A stretch of 64,000 nt of DNA from Gymnothorax reevesii. Taxonomy: Eukaryota > Chordata > Actinopteri > Anguilliformes > Muraenidae. Shown piece after piece: positions 11,611 through 24,000 of this stretch. A model generated the notes under the pieces. The model searched no databases. It was not told the DNA's origin and was given only the letters and a program-made list of their open reading frames with translations. Within the stretch, counting starts at the first letter, position 1. Each line of letters opens with the position of its first letter. The position numbers and the translations under genes are program-made. The stretch covers positions 91,617,620 to 91,681,619 of the forward strand of contig CM056583.1 of assembly GCA_029721435.1 (NCBI GenBank), given 5' to 3'.

Positions 11611-12188
11611 ACAGTCCAGGGCTGCCCAAATCTTGCCCTCAAACCCCAGTCCAGCCCTCACTCTCGCTCCCACTGAGCAATTTCCTTCGGAGTAATTTCC
11701 ACTGATTGGCCCATCTGACGTCACTCCTGACTCCCAGGTAAAGGAAGGGCGGAAAACCAGCAGCACGCAGCCCTCTGATTTGTGCAGCCCTGAGTCAGAT
11801 GATAGGGCGTCATTTTTTGACCATTCAAACGCAGCCCATCATTTCCTCGCTTTATAAATTGTTGGTTTAACTGCCTGGGTGTCCATGGTTTCACCATTTT
11901 GGAACCTTCCCCATTGATTTTCTACTTTTATTGGTTTATTTGTCTTATTCCAGTGACACACAATCACTTAAACGGACAGTTTATTGTGAACTCTAAGCAC
12001 CTGTGTTCATCAGCACAATTTAGAGCTTATTGATTTTCTCAGAGTCTAATTTGACATTTCTAAAAATGTTGTTACCTGAGATGGCTTGTAATATAGAAAT
12101 ATGAGCACATTATGAAAAAGGCTCTTTCATTTGTCATCGCGCACATAGATATTTCTGTCAATATGTGGCTTCACATGGTAAATAACTA

Positions 12189-13775
12189 CAACCCCAGTTA
12201 CGAAATAGTTGGGACAAAGTGTAAATTGTGAGTAAACTCAAAACGCAGTGACTTTCAAATCACACCAGCCAGTATTTTATTCATAATAGAACAGAGATGA
12301 TATAGGAAATGTTGAAACTGAGAAATTTTACAATTTTATCTACAAAATGAGCTCATTTCAAATTTGATGGCTGCTACAGGTCTCACAAAGGTTGGGACAG
12401 GGGACTGTTTACCATGGTTTAGCATCCCCTCTTCTTATTAACACAGAGTGGAGGCTTCTGGGCATTGAGGAGACAAGTTTCTTGAGTTTAGCCATTGGAA
12501 TTTGATCCCACTCTTGTTTAATACAGGCTTCCAGCTGCTGGAGAGTTTTGGGTCTCCTTTGACAGACTTCTAGTTTAATTATGCGCCAAATGTTCTCAAT
12601 CAGTGAAAGATCAGGACTGCAGGCAGGCCAGTTCAGCACACGGACTCTTCCACTACGAAGCCATGCTGTTGTAATAGCTGCAGTATGTGATTTTGCATTG
12701 TCCTGCTGAAATACACAAGGCCTTCCCTGGAAAAGATGTCATCTGGAGGGGAGCATATGTTGCTCTAAAACCTTTATATACCTTTCAGCATTCATGGTGC
12801 TTTTTAAAACATGCAAGTGTCCCACACCATATATGCACTAATGCATCCCCATACCATCAGAGATGCTGGCTTTTGAACTGAACTCTGATAACAGGAGGGG
12901 TGGTCTTTCTCCTCTTTAGCCCAGAGGACACGACGCCCATGATTTCCAACAAGAATGAAAAATTTGGACTCGTCTGACCACAGGACACTTTGCCACTTTG
13001 CTTCAGTCCATTTTAAATGAGCCCTGGCCTACAGAACACAGCAGCGCTTCTGGATCATGCTCAACAGTGGCTTCCTTTTTGCATGATAGAGTTTTAGGTG
13101 GCATCTGTGGATGGCACGGCGGACCGTGTTTACAAACAGTGGTTTCTTGAAGTATTCCTGGGCCCATTTAGTAATGTGAATGACAGAATCATGCCGGTGA
13201 GTGATGCAGTGGTGTCTGAGGGCCTGAAGATCACGGGCATCCAGTAAAGGTCTTCAGCCTTTTTTTTCCAGTTTCTCTGAATGTTTTGGTGATGTTATGC
13301 ACCATCGATGATGAGACTGTGAAAGCCTTTGCAATTTGATGTTGAGGAACATTGTTTCTAAAGTATTTCACAATTTTTTAATGCAAGCCTTCACAGGTTG
13401 GGGAGCCTCTGGCCATCTTTACTTCTGAGAGACTCAGCCTCTCTAAGACATCTCTTTTATGGCCAATCATGTTATACAGCTGATGCCAGTTCACGTAATT
13501 ACTTGCTAAATGTTCTTTCAGTTGATTCTCTTATATATTAATTGCCTTTTCAGCCCTTTTTGCCTGTGTCCCAACTTTTTTGAGACCTGTTGTGGCCAGA
13601 AAATTTGAAATAAGCTCATTTTGTGAATAAAAATGTAAAATGTCTCAGTGTCAACATGTGAAATGTTATCTGTGTCCTATTGTAAATAACATATTGGCTG
13701 ATCTGATCTGAAAGTCATTGCATTTTGATTTTATTCGCAATTGACTTTGTCCCAACTATTTGCGAATTGGGGTTG
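12189..13775 (-). mobile_element. Tc1-like transposon A (1.59 kb)
   Basis: It begins CAACCCCAGTTACG with AGTTGGGACAAAGT close behind, and ends with the inverted form (ACTTTGTCCCAACT then GGGGTTG). It sits at a TA (12187-12188; the right copy reads AA, a mutated TA). The transposase gene lies on the minus strand. Length and TIR style fit fish Tc1 elements. Confidence 0.88.
12409..13440 (-). pseudogene. Tc1 transposase, degraded (DD34E)
   Basis: On the minus strand, remains of the Tc1 transposase run from an N-terminal HTH region (IAKAFTVSSSMVHNITK, about 13300) to the C-terminus at 12409. The second catalytic Asp is in VFQQDNAKSHTAA (about 12710) and the Glu in SPDLSLIENIW (about 12585). I count 34 residues between them, the DD34E spacing of the Tc1 clade. 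Many stops and frameshifts separate the blocks, and a TGA lies just upstream of the Asp block. It is inactive. Confidence 0.82.
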
Positions 13776-13905
13776 AACTTTAAACATGAAATGTGCCTAA
13801 TTGGGACAAATGAACAGCTTATTGGAAGTTTACAGATGCAAGTTTGACTGGAAAAAAACACCAGCATACAAATGGGGCACCAGGAGTGAGTTTATAGAAC
13901 CACTG

Positions 13906-14584
13906 CAAATCAATGCAGCTTTTATCAGTCGATAAGAGTAAAAATGGGATTGTACCTTTTCTCTTAGCGCAGGATACACTCTTTAAATTAGCTATGAAAT
14001 TTTCATGGGGCAGCATTTTCAAAGCCCTCTTATTACCAGGATTTATTTCAACCACCTCTCTCCTCAATCTCTTTAAATGGGATTGACTAATTAAACAGTG
14101 CAGCAGTTTAATTAAGAATCAATATCAGCAGCCAGCCAATTCGCTTTATGGCCCAGTGAGTGTTCCGTTAGGAAGGTGAGAGCAGCTCCCGTCTCCCAGT
14201 TTACCGGTTTGTATGCGGAAATCCCATGGTCCCGTTCCCCAGAGAACACCTCCATCATCGCGTGATTATATCCGCAATACTGAATACAGCGGCAGTGTGC
14301 AGGCGCTGGGAGTCGTTATTCCGCCCTGTGGTGTACTTCAGTTAAATGTCCACTCTGAGGGAAGGTATTTACTCAGCTTGTGCCAGTTTCACTGGGAGAT
14401 TTATGCAGGTGCACATTAGTTGGGTGGAGTTCATGCACAGGCACGCTCTGGATCACACACTGCAGCTATAAGGTCACTCTTTCAAGCTGTGGTTGGGCCA
14501 AAGAAAAGTGGAGCTCCAGGAATCACCATCTTCTAAAAAAATAGAACTAAGGAAATAACGAGTATAAAAATATGGTTCAGAAAG
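13906..14584. other. Non-coding stretch with CNE-like core
   Basis: No gene recognised. About 14070-14160 contains repeated TTAATTAA/TAATTAAA and CAGCAG-type words in complex sequence, resembling vertebrate conserved non-coding DNA. Conservation is not testable here. Confidence 0.25.
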
Positions 14585-14659
14585 TTCGACAGAGACAGAG
14601 ACTGAGAGGGAGCGAGAGATTGGGAGAGAGAGAGAGGGAGGGGGATGAGTGGGAGAGAG
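14585..14659. repeat. GA-rich simple repeat (LTR element target)
   Basis: GAGA-rich low-complexity tract directly left of the 5' LTR. The sequence right of the 3' LTR (30277-30312) is also GA-rich, so the retroelement appears to have landed in a GA tract, and no clean target duplication can be picked out. Confidence 0.75.
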
Positions 14660-14838
14660 TGTTCTGTTCTGTGTCCACTAGGTGTCAGGCTATCGTAATT
14701 CTGGTTTGCACGGGGGAGGGACAAGAGAGAAAAAGAAGAGAAGTTGCAGACGTGAAGTGGTCCGCATTGTTCACCAGTCTGAGTAAAGTTATGAATTAGT
14801 GCACACAGCCTCGTCATTGACTTCCTGCAAAATGTAAC
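14660..14838 (+). repeat. 5' LTR
   Basis: About 179 bp, from TGTTCTGTTCTGTGTCC to TGCAAAATGTAAC. It aligns end to end with 30095-30276; shared blocks include CCACTAGGTGTCAGGCTAT and GTGGTCCGCATTGTTCAC. It is followed by AAATTGGCGC. Confidence 0.85.
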
Positions 14839-14842
14839 AAAT

Positions 14843-14860
14843 TGGCGCTAGGTTCCTGAC
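14843..14860 (+). other. Primer-binding-site-like sequence
   Basis: TGGCGCTAGGTTCC lies four bases after the 5' LTR. TGGCGC- starts are typical of tRNA-primed PBS in LTR elements. The complementary tRNA was not identified. Confidence 0.5.
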
Positions 14861-14872
14861 TGCCGTACGAAG

Positions 14873-15046
14873 ATGGCTGTGACTTCTATGCTGTTCCCAC
14901 TGCCTTTTCAACCCTGCCCGGGTGAGTCGCCTATCCCACATGGTACATGGGAAAAGATGTTCCGGAACGATCTCCTGGGCATTGGTGCGACAGGGGAAAA
15001 ATGGCCAGAGGAGGGGAAAAAGGCAATCCTGCTGCACTGTGTGGGT
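14873..15046 (+). pseudogene. gag start of the Ty3/gypsy element
   Basis: From ATG 14873 the frame reads MAVTSMLFPLPFQPCPGE, then WEKMFRNDLL, then KKAILLHCVG, the wording of the N-terminal capsid region of fish gypsy gag (PF.P.PGE...W..MF...L...LLHC.G). In relatives this is followed by EGQR-I/L-FYTLP, and that sequence is present just after, but one base out of frame (deletion near 15046). From there the sequence repeats for 12.1 kb. The Gag protein would form the retroelement particle. The remainder of gag (rest of capsid, zinc knuckle) is absent. Confidence 0.75.
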
Positions 15047-18000
15047 CAGAGGGCCAGAGACTGTTCTATACGCTTCCAGGCCAGGGAACAGAGGGCCAAA
15101 GACTGTTCTATACGTTTCCAGGCCAGGGAACAGGGGGCCAGAGACTGTTCTATACGTTTCCAGGCCAGGGAACAGGGGGCCAGAGACTGTTCTATACGCT
15201 TCCAGGCCAGGGAACAGAGGGCAGAGACTGTTCTATACGCTTCCAGGCCAGGGAACAGAGGGCCAGAGACTGTTCTATACGCTTCCAGGCCAGGGAACAG
15301 GGGGCCAGAGACTGTTCTATACGCTTCCAGGCCAGGGAGCAGAGGGCCAGAGACTGTTCTATACGCTTCCAGGCCAGGGAACAGGGGGCCAGAGACTGTT
15401 CTATACGCTTCCAGGCCAGGGAACAGAGGGCCAGAGACTGTTCTATACGCTTCCAGGCCAGGGAACAGAGGGCCAGAGACTGTTCTATACGCTTCCAGGC
15501 CAGGGAACAGGGGGCCAGAGACTGTTCTATACGCTTCCAGGCCAGGGAACAGAGGGCCAGAGACTGTTCTATATGCTTCCAGGCCAGGGAACAGGGGGCC
15601 AGAGACTGTTCTATACGCTTCCAGGCCAGGGAACAGGGGGCCAAAGACTGTTCTATACGTTTCCAGGCCAGGGAACAGGGGGCAGGAGACTGTTCTATAC
15701 GCTTCCAGACCAGGGAACAGGGGGCCAGAGACTGTTCTATACGCTTCCAGGCCAGGGAACAGAGGGCCAAAGACTGTTCTATACGTTTCCAGGCCAGGGA
15801 ACTGGGGGCCAGAGACTGTTCTATACGCTTCCAGGCCAGGGAACAGAGGGCCAAAGACTGTTCTATATGCTTCCAGGCCAGGGAACAGAGGGCCAGAGAC
15901 TGTTCTATACGCTTCCAGGCCAGGGAACAGGGGGCCAGAGACTGTTCTATACGCTTCCAGGCCAGTGAACAGGGGGCCAGAGACTGTTCTATACGCTTCC
16001 AGGCCAGGGAACAGAGGCCAGAGACTGTTCTATACGCTTCCAGGCCAGGGAACAGAGGCCAGAGACTGTTCTATACGCTTCCAGGCCAGGGAACAGGGGG
16101 CAGAGACTGTTCTATACGCTTCCAGGCCAGGGAACAGAGGGCCAAAGACTGTTCTATACGTTTCCAGGCCAGGGAACAGGGGGCCAGAGACTGTTCTATA
16201 TGCTTCCAGGCCAGGGAACAGAGGGCCAAAGACTGTTCTATACGTTTCCAGGCCAGGGAACAGAGGGCCAAAGACTGTTCTATACGTTTCCAGGCCAGGG
16301 AACAGGGGGCCAGAGACTGTTCTATATGCTTCCAGGCCAGGGAACAGAGGGCCAAAGACTGTTCTATACGTTTCCAGGCCAGGGAACAGGGGGCCAGAGA
16401 CTGTTCTATACGCTTCCAGGCCAGGGAACAGAGGGCAGAGACTGTTCTATACGCTTCCAGGCCAGGGAACAGAGGGCAGAGACTGTTCTATACGCTTCCA
16501 GGCCAGGGAACAGGGGGCCAGAGACTGTTCTATACGCTTCCAGGCCAGGGAACAGGGGGCCAGAGACTGTTCTATACGCTTCCAGGCCAGGGAACAGGGG
16601 GCCAGAGACTGTTCTATACGCTTCCAGGCCAGGGAACAGAGGGCCAGAGACTGTTCTATATGCTTCCAGGCCAGGGAACAGAGGGCCAGAGACTGTTCTA
16701 TATGCTTCCAGGCCAGGGAACAGAGGGCCAGAGACTGTTCTATACGCTTCCAGGCCAGGGAACAGGGGGCCAGAGACTGTTCTATACGCTTCCAGGCCAG
16801 GGAACTGGGGGCCAGAGACTGTTCTATACGCTTCCAGGCCAGCGAACAGAGGGCCAGAGACTGTTCTATACACTTCCAGGCCAGAAAACTGGGGGCCAGA
16901 GACTGTTCTATACGCTTCCAGGCCAGGGAACAGAGGGCCAGAGACTGTTCTATACGCTTCCAGGCCAGGGAACAGGGGGCCAGAGACCGTTCTATACGCT
17001 TCCAGGCCAGGGAACAGAGGGCCAGAGACTGTTCTATACGCTTCCAGGCCAGGGAACAGGGGGCCAGAGACTGTTCTATACGCTTCCAGGCCAGGGAACA
17101 GAGGGCCAGAGACTGTTCTATACGCTTCCAGGCCAGGGAACAGAGGGCCAGAGACTGTTCTATACGCTTCCAGGCCAGGGAACAGAGGGCCAGAGACTGT
17201 TCTATACGCTTCCAGGCCAGGGAACAGAGGGCCAGAGACTGTTCTATACGCTTCCAGGCCAGGGAACTGGGGGCCAGAGACTGTTCTATACGCTTCCAGG
17301 CCAGGGAACAGAGGGCCAGAGACTGTTCTATACGCTTCCAGGCCAGGGAACAGAGGGCCAGAGACTGTTCTATACGCTTCCAGGCCAGGGAACAGAGGGC
17401 CAGAGACTGTTCTATACGCTTCCAGGCCAGGGAACAGAGGGCCAGAGACTGTTCTATACGCTTCCAGGCCAGGGAGCAGAGGGCAGAGACTGTTCTATAC
17501 GCTTCCAGGCCAGGGAACTGAGGGCCAGAGACTGTTCTATACGCTTCCAGGCCAGGGAACGGGGGGCCAGAGACTGTTCTATACGCTTCCAGGCCAGGGA
17601 ACAGGGGGCCAGAGACTGTTCTATACGCTTCCAGGCCAGGGAACAGAGGGCAGAGACTGTTCTATACGCTTCCAGGCCAGGGAACAGAGGGCCAGAGACT
17701 GTTCTATACGCTTCCAGGCCAGGGAACAGGGGGCCAGAGACTGTTCTATACGCTTCCAGGCCAGGGAACAGAGGGCCAGAGACTGTTCTATACGCTTCCA
17801 GGCCAGGGAACAGGGGGCCAGAGACTGTTCTATACGCTTCCAGGCCAGGGAACAGGGGGCCAGAGACTGTTCTATACGCTTCCAGGCCAGGGAACAGGGG
17901 GCCAGAGACTGTTCTATACGCTTCCAGGCCAGGGAACAGAGGGCCAGAGACTGTTCTATACGCTTCCAGGCCAGGGAACGGGGGGCCAGAGACTGTTCTA

Positions 18001-21000
18001 TACGCTTCCAGGCCAGGGAACAGGGGGCCAGAGACTGTTCTATACGCTTCCAGGCCAGGGAACAGAGGGCAGAGACTGTTCTATACGCTTCCAGGCCAGG
18101 GAACAGAGGGCCAGAGACTGTTCTATACGCTTCCAGGCCAGGGAAGAGAGGGCCAGAGACTGTTCTATACGCTTCCAGGCCAGGGAACAGAGGGCCAGAG
18201 ACTGTTCTATAGGCTTCCAGGCCAGGGAACAGAGGGCCAGAGACTGTTCTATACGCTTCCAGGCCAGGGAACAGAGGGCCAGAGACTGTTCTATACGCTT
18301 CCAGGCCAGGGAACAGAGGGCAGAGACTGTTCTATACGCTTCCAGGCCAGGGAACAGGGGGCCAAAGACTGTTCTATACGTTTCCAGGCCAGGGAACAGG
18401 GGGCAGGAGACTGTTCTATACGCTTCCAGGCCAGGGAACAGAGGGCCAGAGACTGTTCTATACGCTTCCAGGCCAGGGAACAGAGGGCCAAAGACTGTTC
18501 TATACGTTTCCAGGCCAGGGAACAGGGGGCCAGAGACTGTTCTATACGCTTCCAGGCCAGGGAACAGGGGGCCAGAGACTGTTCTATACGCTTCCAGGCC
18601 AGGGAACAGGGGGCCAGAGACTGTTCTATACGCTTCCAGGCCAGGGAACAGGGGGCCAGAGACTGTTCTATACGCTTCCAGGCCAGGGAACTGGGGGCCA
18701 GAGACTGTTCTATACGCTTCCAGGCCAGGGAACAGAGGGCCAGAGACTGTTCTATACGCTTCCAGGCCAGGGAAAAGGGGGCCAGAGACTGTTCTATACG
18801 CTTCCAGGCCAGGGAACTGAGGGCCAGAGACTGTTCTATACGCTTCCAGGCCAGGGAACAGGGGGCCAGAGACTGTTCTATACGCTTCCAGGCCAGGGAA
18901 CTGGGGGCCAGAGACTGTTCTATACGCTTCCAGGCCCGGGAACAGAGGGCCAGAGACTGTTCTATATGCTTCCAGGCCAGGGAACAGAGGGCCAGAGACT
19001 GTTCTATACGCTTCCAGGCCAGGGAACAGAGGGCCAGAGACTGTTCTATACGCTTCCAGGCCAGGGAACAGAGGGCCAGAGACTGTTCTATACGCTTCCA
19101 GGCCAGGGAACAGAGGGCCAGAGACTGTTCTATACGCTTCCAGGCCAGGGAACAGAGGGCCAGAGACTGTTCTATACGCTTCCAGGCCAGGGAACAGAGG
19201 GCCAGAGACTGTTCTATACGCTTCCAGGCCAGGGAGCAGAGGGCAGAGACTGTTCTATACGCTTCCAGGCCAGGGAACAGAGGGGCAGAGACTGTTCTAT
19301 ACGCTTCCAGGCCAGGGAACGGGGGGCCAGAGACTGTTCTATACGCTTCCAGGCCAGGGAACAGGGGGCCAGAGACTGTTCTATACGCTTCCAGGCCAGG
19401 GAACAGAGGGCAGAGACTGTTCTATACGCTTCCAGGCCAGGGAACAGAGGGCCAGAGACTGTTCTATACGCTTCCAGGCCAGGGAACAGAGGGCCAGAGA
19501 CTGTTCTATACGCTTCCAGGCCAGGGAACTGGGGGCAGGAGACTGTTCTATACGCTTCCAGGCCAGGGAACAGAGGGCCAGAGACTGTTCTATAGGCTTC
19601 CAGGCCAGGGAACAGAGGGCCAGAGACTGTTCTATACGCTTCCAGGCCAGGGAACTGGGGGCCAGAGACTGTTCTATACGCTTCCAGGCCAGGGAACAGA
19701 GGGCCAGAGACTGTTCTTTAGGCTTCCAGGCCAGGGAACAGAGGGCAGAGACTGTTCTATACGCTTCCAGGCCAGGGAACAGAGGGCCAGAGACTGTTCT
19801 ATATGCTTCCAGGCTAGGGAACAGAGGGCAGAGACTGTTCTATACGCTTCCAGGCCAGGGAACAGGGGGCCAGAGACTGTTCTATACGCTTCCAGGCCAG
19901 GGAACAGGGGGCCAAAGACTGTTCTATACGTTTCCAGGCCAGGGAACAGGGGGCCAGAGACTGTTCTATACGCTTCCAGGCCAGGGAACAGGGGGCCAGA
20001 GACTGTTCTATACGCTTCCAGGCCAGGGAACTGGGGGCCAGAGACTGTTCTATATGCTTCCAGGCCAGGGAACAGGGGGCCAGAGACTGTTCTATACGCT
20101 TCCAGACCAGGGAACAGAGGGCCAGAGACTGTTCTATACGCTTCCAGGCCAGGGAACAGGGGGCCAGAGACTGTTCTATACGCTTCCAGGCCAGGGAACA
20201 GAGGGCCAGAGACTGTTCTATACGCTTCCAGGCCAGAAAACTGGGGGCCAGAGACTGTTCTATACGCTTCCAGGCCAGGGAACAGAGGGCCAGAGACTGT
20301 TCTATACGCTTCCAGGCCAGGGAACAGAGGGCCAGAGACTGTTCTGTATGCTTCCAGGCCAGGGAACAGAGGGCCAGAGACTGTTCTATACGCTTCCAGG
20401 CCAGGGAACTGGGGGCCAGAGACTGTTCTATACGCTTCCAGGCCAGGGAACAGGGGGCCAGAGACTGTTCTATACGCTTCCAGGCCAGGGAACAGAGGGC
20501 CAGAGACTGTTCTATACGCTTCCAGGCCAGGGAACAGGGGGCAGAGACTGTTCTATACGCTTCCAGGCCAGGGAACAGGGGGCCAAAGACTGTTCTATAC
20601 GTTTCCAGGCCAGGGAACAGGGGGCAGGAGACTGTTCTATACGCTTCCAGGCCAGGGAACAGAGGGCCAGAGACTGTTCTATACGCTTCCAGGCCAGGGA
20701 ACAGAGGGCCAAAGACTGTTCTATACGTTTCCAGGCCAGGGAACAGGGGGCCAGAGACTGTTCTATACGCTTCCAGGCCAGGGAACAGGGGGCCAGAGAC
20801 TGTTCTATACGCTTCCAGGCCAGGGAACAGGGGGCAGGAGACTGTTCTATACGCTTCCAGGCCAGGGAACAGAGGGCCAGAGACTGTTCTATACGCTTCC
20901 AGGCCAGGGAACAGAGGGCCAAAGACTGTTCTATACGTTTCCAGGCCAGGGAACAGGGGGCCAGAGACTGTTCTATACGCTTCCAGGCCAGGGAACAGAG

Positions 21001-24000
21001 GGCCAAAGACTGTTCTATACGTTTCCAGGCCAGGGAACAGGGGGCCAGAGACTGTTCTATACGCTTCCAGGCCAGGGAACAGGGGGCCAGAGACTGTTCT
21101 ATACGCTTCCAGGCCAGGGAACAGGGGGCCAGAGACTGTTCTATACGCTTCCAGGCCAGGGAACAGGGGGCCAGAGACTGTTCTATACGCTTCCAGGCCA
21201 GGGAACTGGGGGCCAGAGACTGTTCTATACGCTTCCAGGCCAGGGAACAGAGGGCCAGAGACTGTTCTATACGCTTCCAGGCCAGGGAAAAGGGGGCCAG
21301 AGACTGTTCTATACGCTTCCAGGCCAGGGAACTGAGGGCCAGAGACTGTTCTATACGCTTCCAGGCCAGGGAACAGGGGGCCAGAGACTGTTCTATACGC
21401 TTCCAGGCCAGGGAACTGGGGGCCAGAGACTGTTCTATACGCTTCCAGGCCCGGGAACAGAGGGCCAGAGACTGTTCTATATGCTTCCAGGCCAGGGAAC
21501 AGAGGGCCAGAGACTGTTCTATACGCTTCCAGGCCAGGGAACAGAGGGCCAGAGACTGTTCTATACGCTTCCAGGCCAGGGAACTGGGGGCCAGAGACTG
21601 TTCTATACGCTTCCAGGCCAGGGAACAGAGGGCCAGAGACTGTTCTATACGCTTCCAGGCCAGGGAACAGAGGGCCAGAGACTGTTCTATACGCTTCCAG
21701 GCCAGGGAACAGAGGGCCAGAGACTGTTCTATACGCTTCCAGGCCAGGGAGCAGAGGGCAGAGACTGTTCTATACGCTTCCAGGCCAGGGAACAGAGGGG
21801 CAGAGACTGTTCTATACGCTTCCAGGCCAGGGAACGGGGGGCCAGAGACTGTTCTATACGCTTCCAGGCCAGGGAACAGGGGGCCAGAGACTGTTCTATA
21901 CGCTTCCAGGCCAGGGAACAGAGGGCAGAGACTGTTCTATACGCTTCCAGGCCAGGGAACAGAGGGCCAGAGACTGTTCTATACGCTTCCAGGCCAGGGA
22001 ACAGAGGGCCAGAGACTGTTCTATACGCTTCCAGGCCAGGGAACTGGGGGCAGGAGACTGTTCTATACGCTTCCAGGCCAGGGAACAGAGGGCCAGAGAC
22101 TGTTCTATAGGCTTCCAGGCCAGGGAACAGAGGGCCAGAGACTGTTCTATACGCTTCCAGGCCAGGGAACTGGGGGCCAGAGACTGTTCTATACGCTTCC
22201 AGGCCAGGGAACAGAGGGCCAGAGACTGTTCTTTAGGCTTCCAGGCCAGGGAACAGAGGGCAGAGACTGTTCTATACGCTTCCAGGCCAGGGAACAGAGG
22301 GCCAGAGACTGTTCTATATGCTTCCAGGCTAGGGAACAGAGGGCAGAGACTGTTCTATACGCTTCCAGGCCAGGGAACAGGGGGCCAGAGACTGTTCTAT
22401 ACGCTTCCAGGCCAGGGAACAGGGGGCCAAAGACTGTTCTATACGTTTCCAGGCCAGGGAACAGGGGGCCAGAGACTGTTCTATACGCTTCCAGGCCAGG
22501 GAACAGGGGGCCAGAGACTGTTCTATACGCTTCCAGGCCAGGGAACTGGGGGCCAGAGACTGTTCTATATGCTTCCAGGCCAGGGAACAGGGGGCCAGAG
22601 ACTGTTCTATACGCTTCCAGACCAGGGAACAGAGGGCCAGAGACTGTTCTATACGCTTCCAGGCCAGGGAACAGGGGGCCAGAGACTGTTCTATACGCTT
22701 CCAGGCCAGGGAACAGAGGGCCAGAGACTGTTCTATACGCTTCCAGGCCAGAAAACTGGGGGCCAGAGACTGTTCTATACGCTTCCAGGCCAGGGAACAG
22801 AGGGCCAGAGACTGTTCTATACGCTTCCAGGCCAGGGAACAGAGGGCCAGAGACTGTTCTATATGCTTCCAGGCCAGGGAACAGAGGGCCAGAGACTGTT
22901 CTATACGCTTCCAGGCCAGGGAACTGGGGGCCAGAGACTGTTCTATACGCTTCCAGGCCAGGGAACAGGGGGCCAGAGACTGTTCTATACGCTTCCAGGC
23001 CAGGGAACAGAGGGCCAGAGACTGTTCTATACGCTTCCAGGCCAGGGAACAGGGGGCCAGAGACTGTTCTATACGCTTCCAGGCCAGGGAACTGGGGGCC
23101 AGAGACTGTTCTATACGCTTCCAGGCCAGGGAACAGAGGGCCAGAGACTGTTCTATACGCTTCCAGGCCAGGGAAAAGGGGGCCAGAGACTGTTCTATAC
23201 GCTTCCAGGCCAGGGAACTGAGGGCCAGAGACTGTTCTATACGCTTCCAGGCCAGGGAACAGGGGGCCAGAGACTGTTCTATACGCTTCCAGGCCAGGGA
23301 ACTGGGGGCCAGAGACTGTTCTATACGCTTCCAGGCCCGGGAACAGAGGGCCAGAGACTGTTCTATATGCTTCCAGGCCAGGGAACAGAGGGCCAGAGAC
23401 TGTTCTATACGCTTCCAGGCCAGGGAACTGGGGGCCAGAGACTGTTCTATACGCTTCCAGGCCAGGGAACAGGGGGCCAGAGACTGTTCTATACGCTTCC
23501 AGGCCAGGGAACAGAGGGCCAGAGACTGTTCTATACGCTTCCAGGCCAGGGAACAGGGGGCCAGAGACTGTTCTATACGCTTCCAGGCCAGGGAACTGGG
23601 GGCCAGAGACTGTTCTATACGCTTCCAGGCCAGGGAACAGAGGGCCAGAGACTGTTCTATACGCTTCCAGGCCAGGGAAAAGGGGGCCAGAGACTGTTCT
23701 ATACGCTTCCAGGCCAGGGAACTGAGGGCCAGAGACTGTTCTATACGCTTCCAGGCCAGGGAACAGGGGGCCAGAGACTGTTCTATACGCTTCCAGGCCA
23801 GGGAACTGGGGGCCAGAGACTGTTCTATACGCTTCCAGGCCCGGGAACAGAGGGCCAGAGACTGTTCTATATGCTTCCAGGCCAGGGAACAGAGGGCCAG
23901 AGACTGTTCTATACGCTTCCAGGCCAGGGAACAGAGGGCCAGAGACTGTTCTATACGCTTCCAGGCCAGGGAACAGAGGGCCAGAGACTGTTCTATACGC

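Larger units (their letters stand above)
11863..13905. mobile_element. hAT-type MITE, copy 2, left-truncated and split by Tc1
   Basis: It matches copy 1 from the AAATTGTTGGTTT block onward and ends with AGAACCACTG at 13905. The CAGTGG left end is missing. Host sequence AAATAACTA / CTTTAAACAT is interrupted exactly at a TA by the Tc1-like element 12189-13775. Confidence 0.7.

Noticed and set aside
14947..22110. Open frame of 2,387 codons (and several others of 200-1,055 codons) across the 42-bp array
   Set aside because: The frame changes register through all three readings of the repeat unit and has no unique domain; it exists because the unit lacks stops. It is annotated as a repeat, not a gene.
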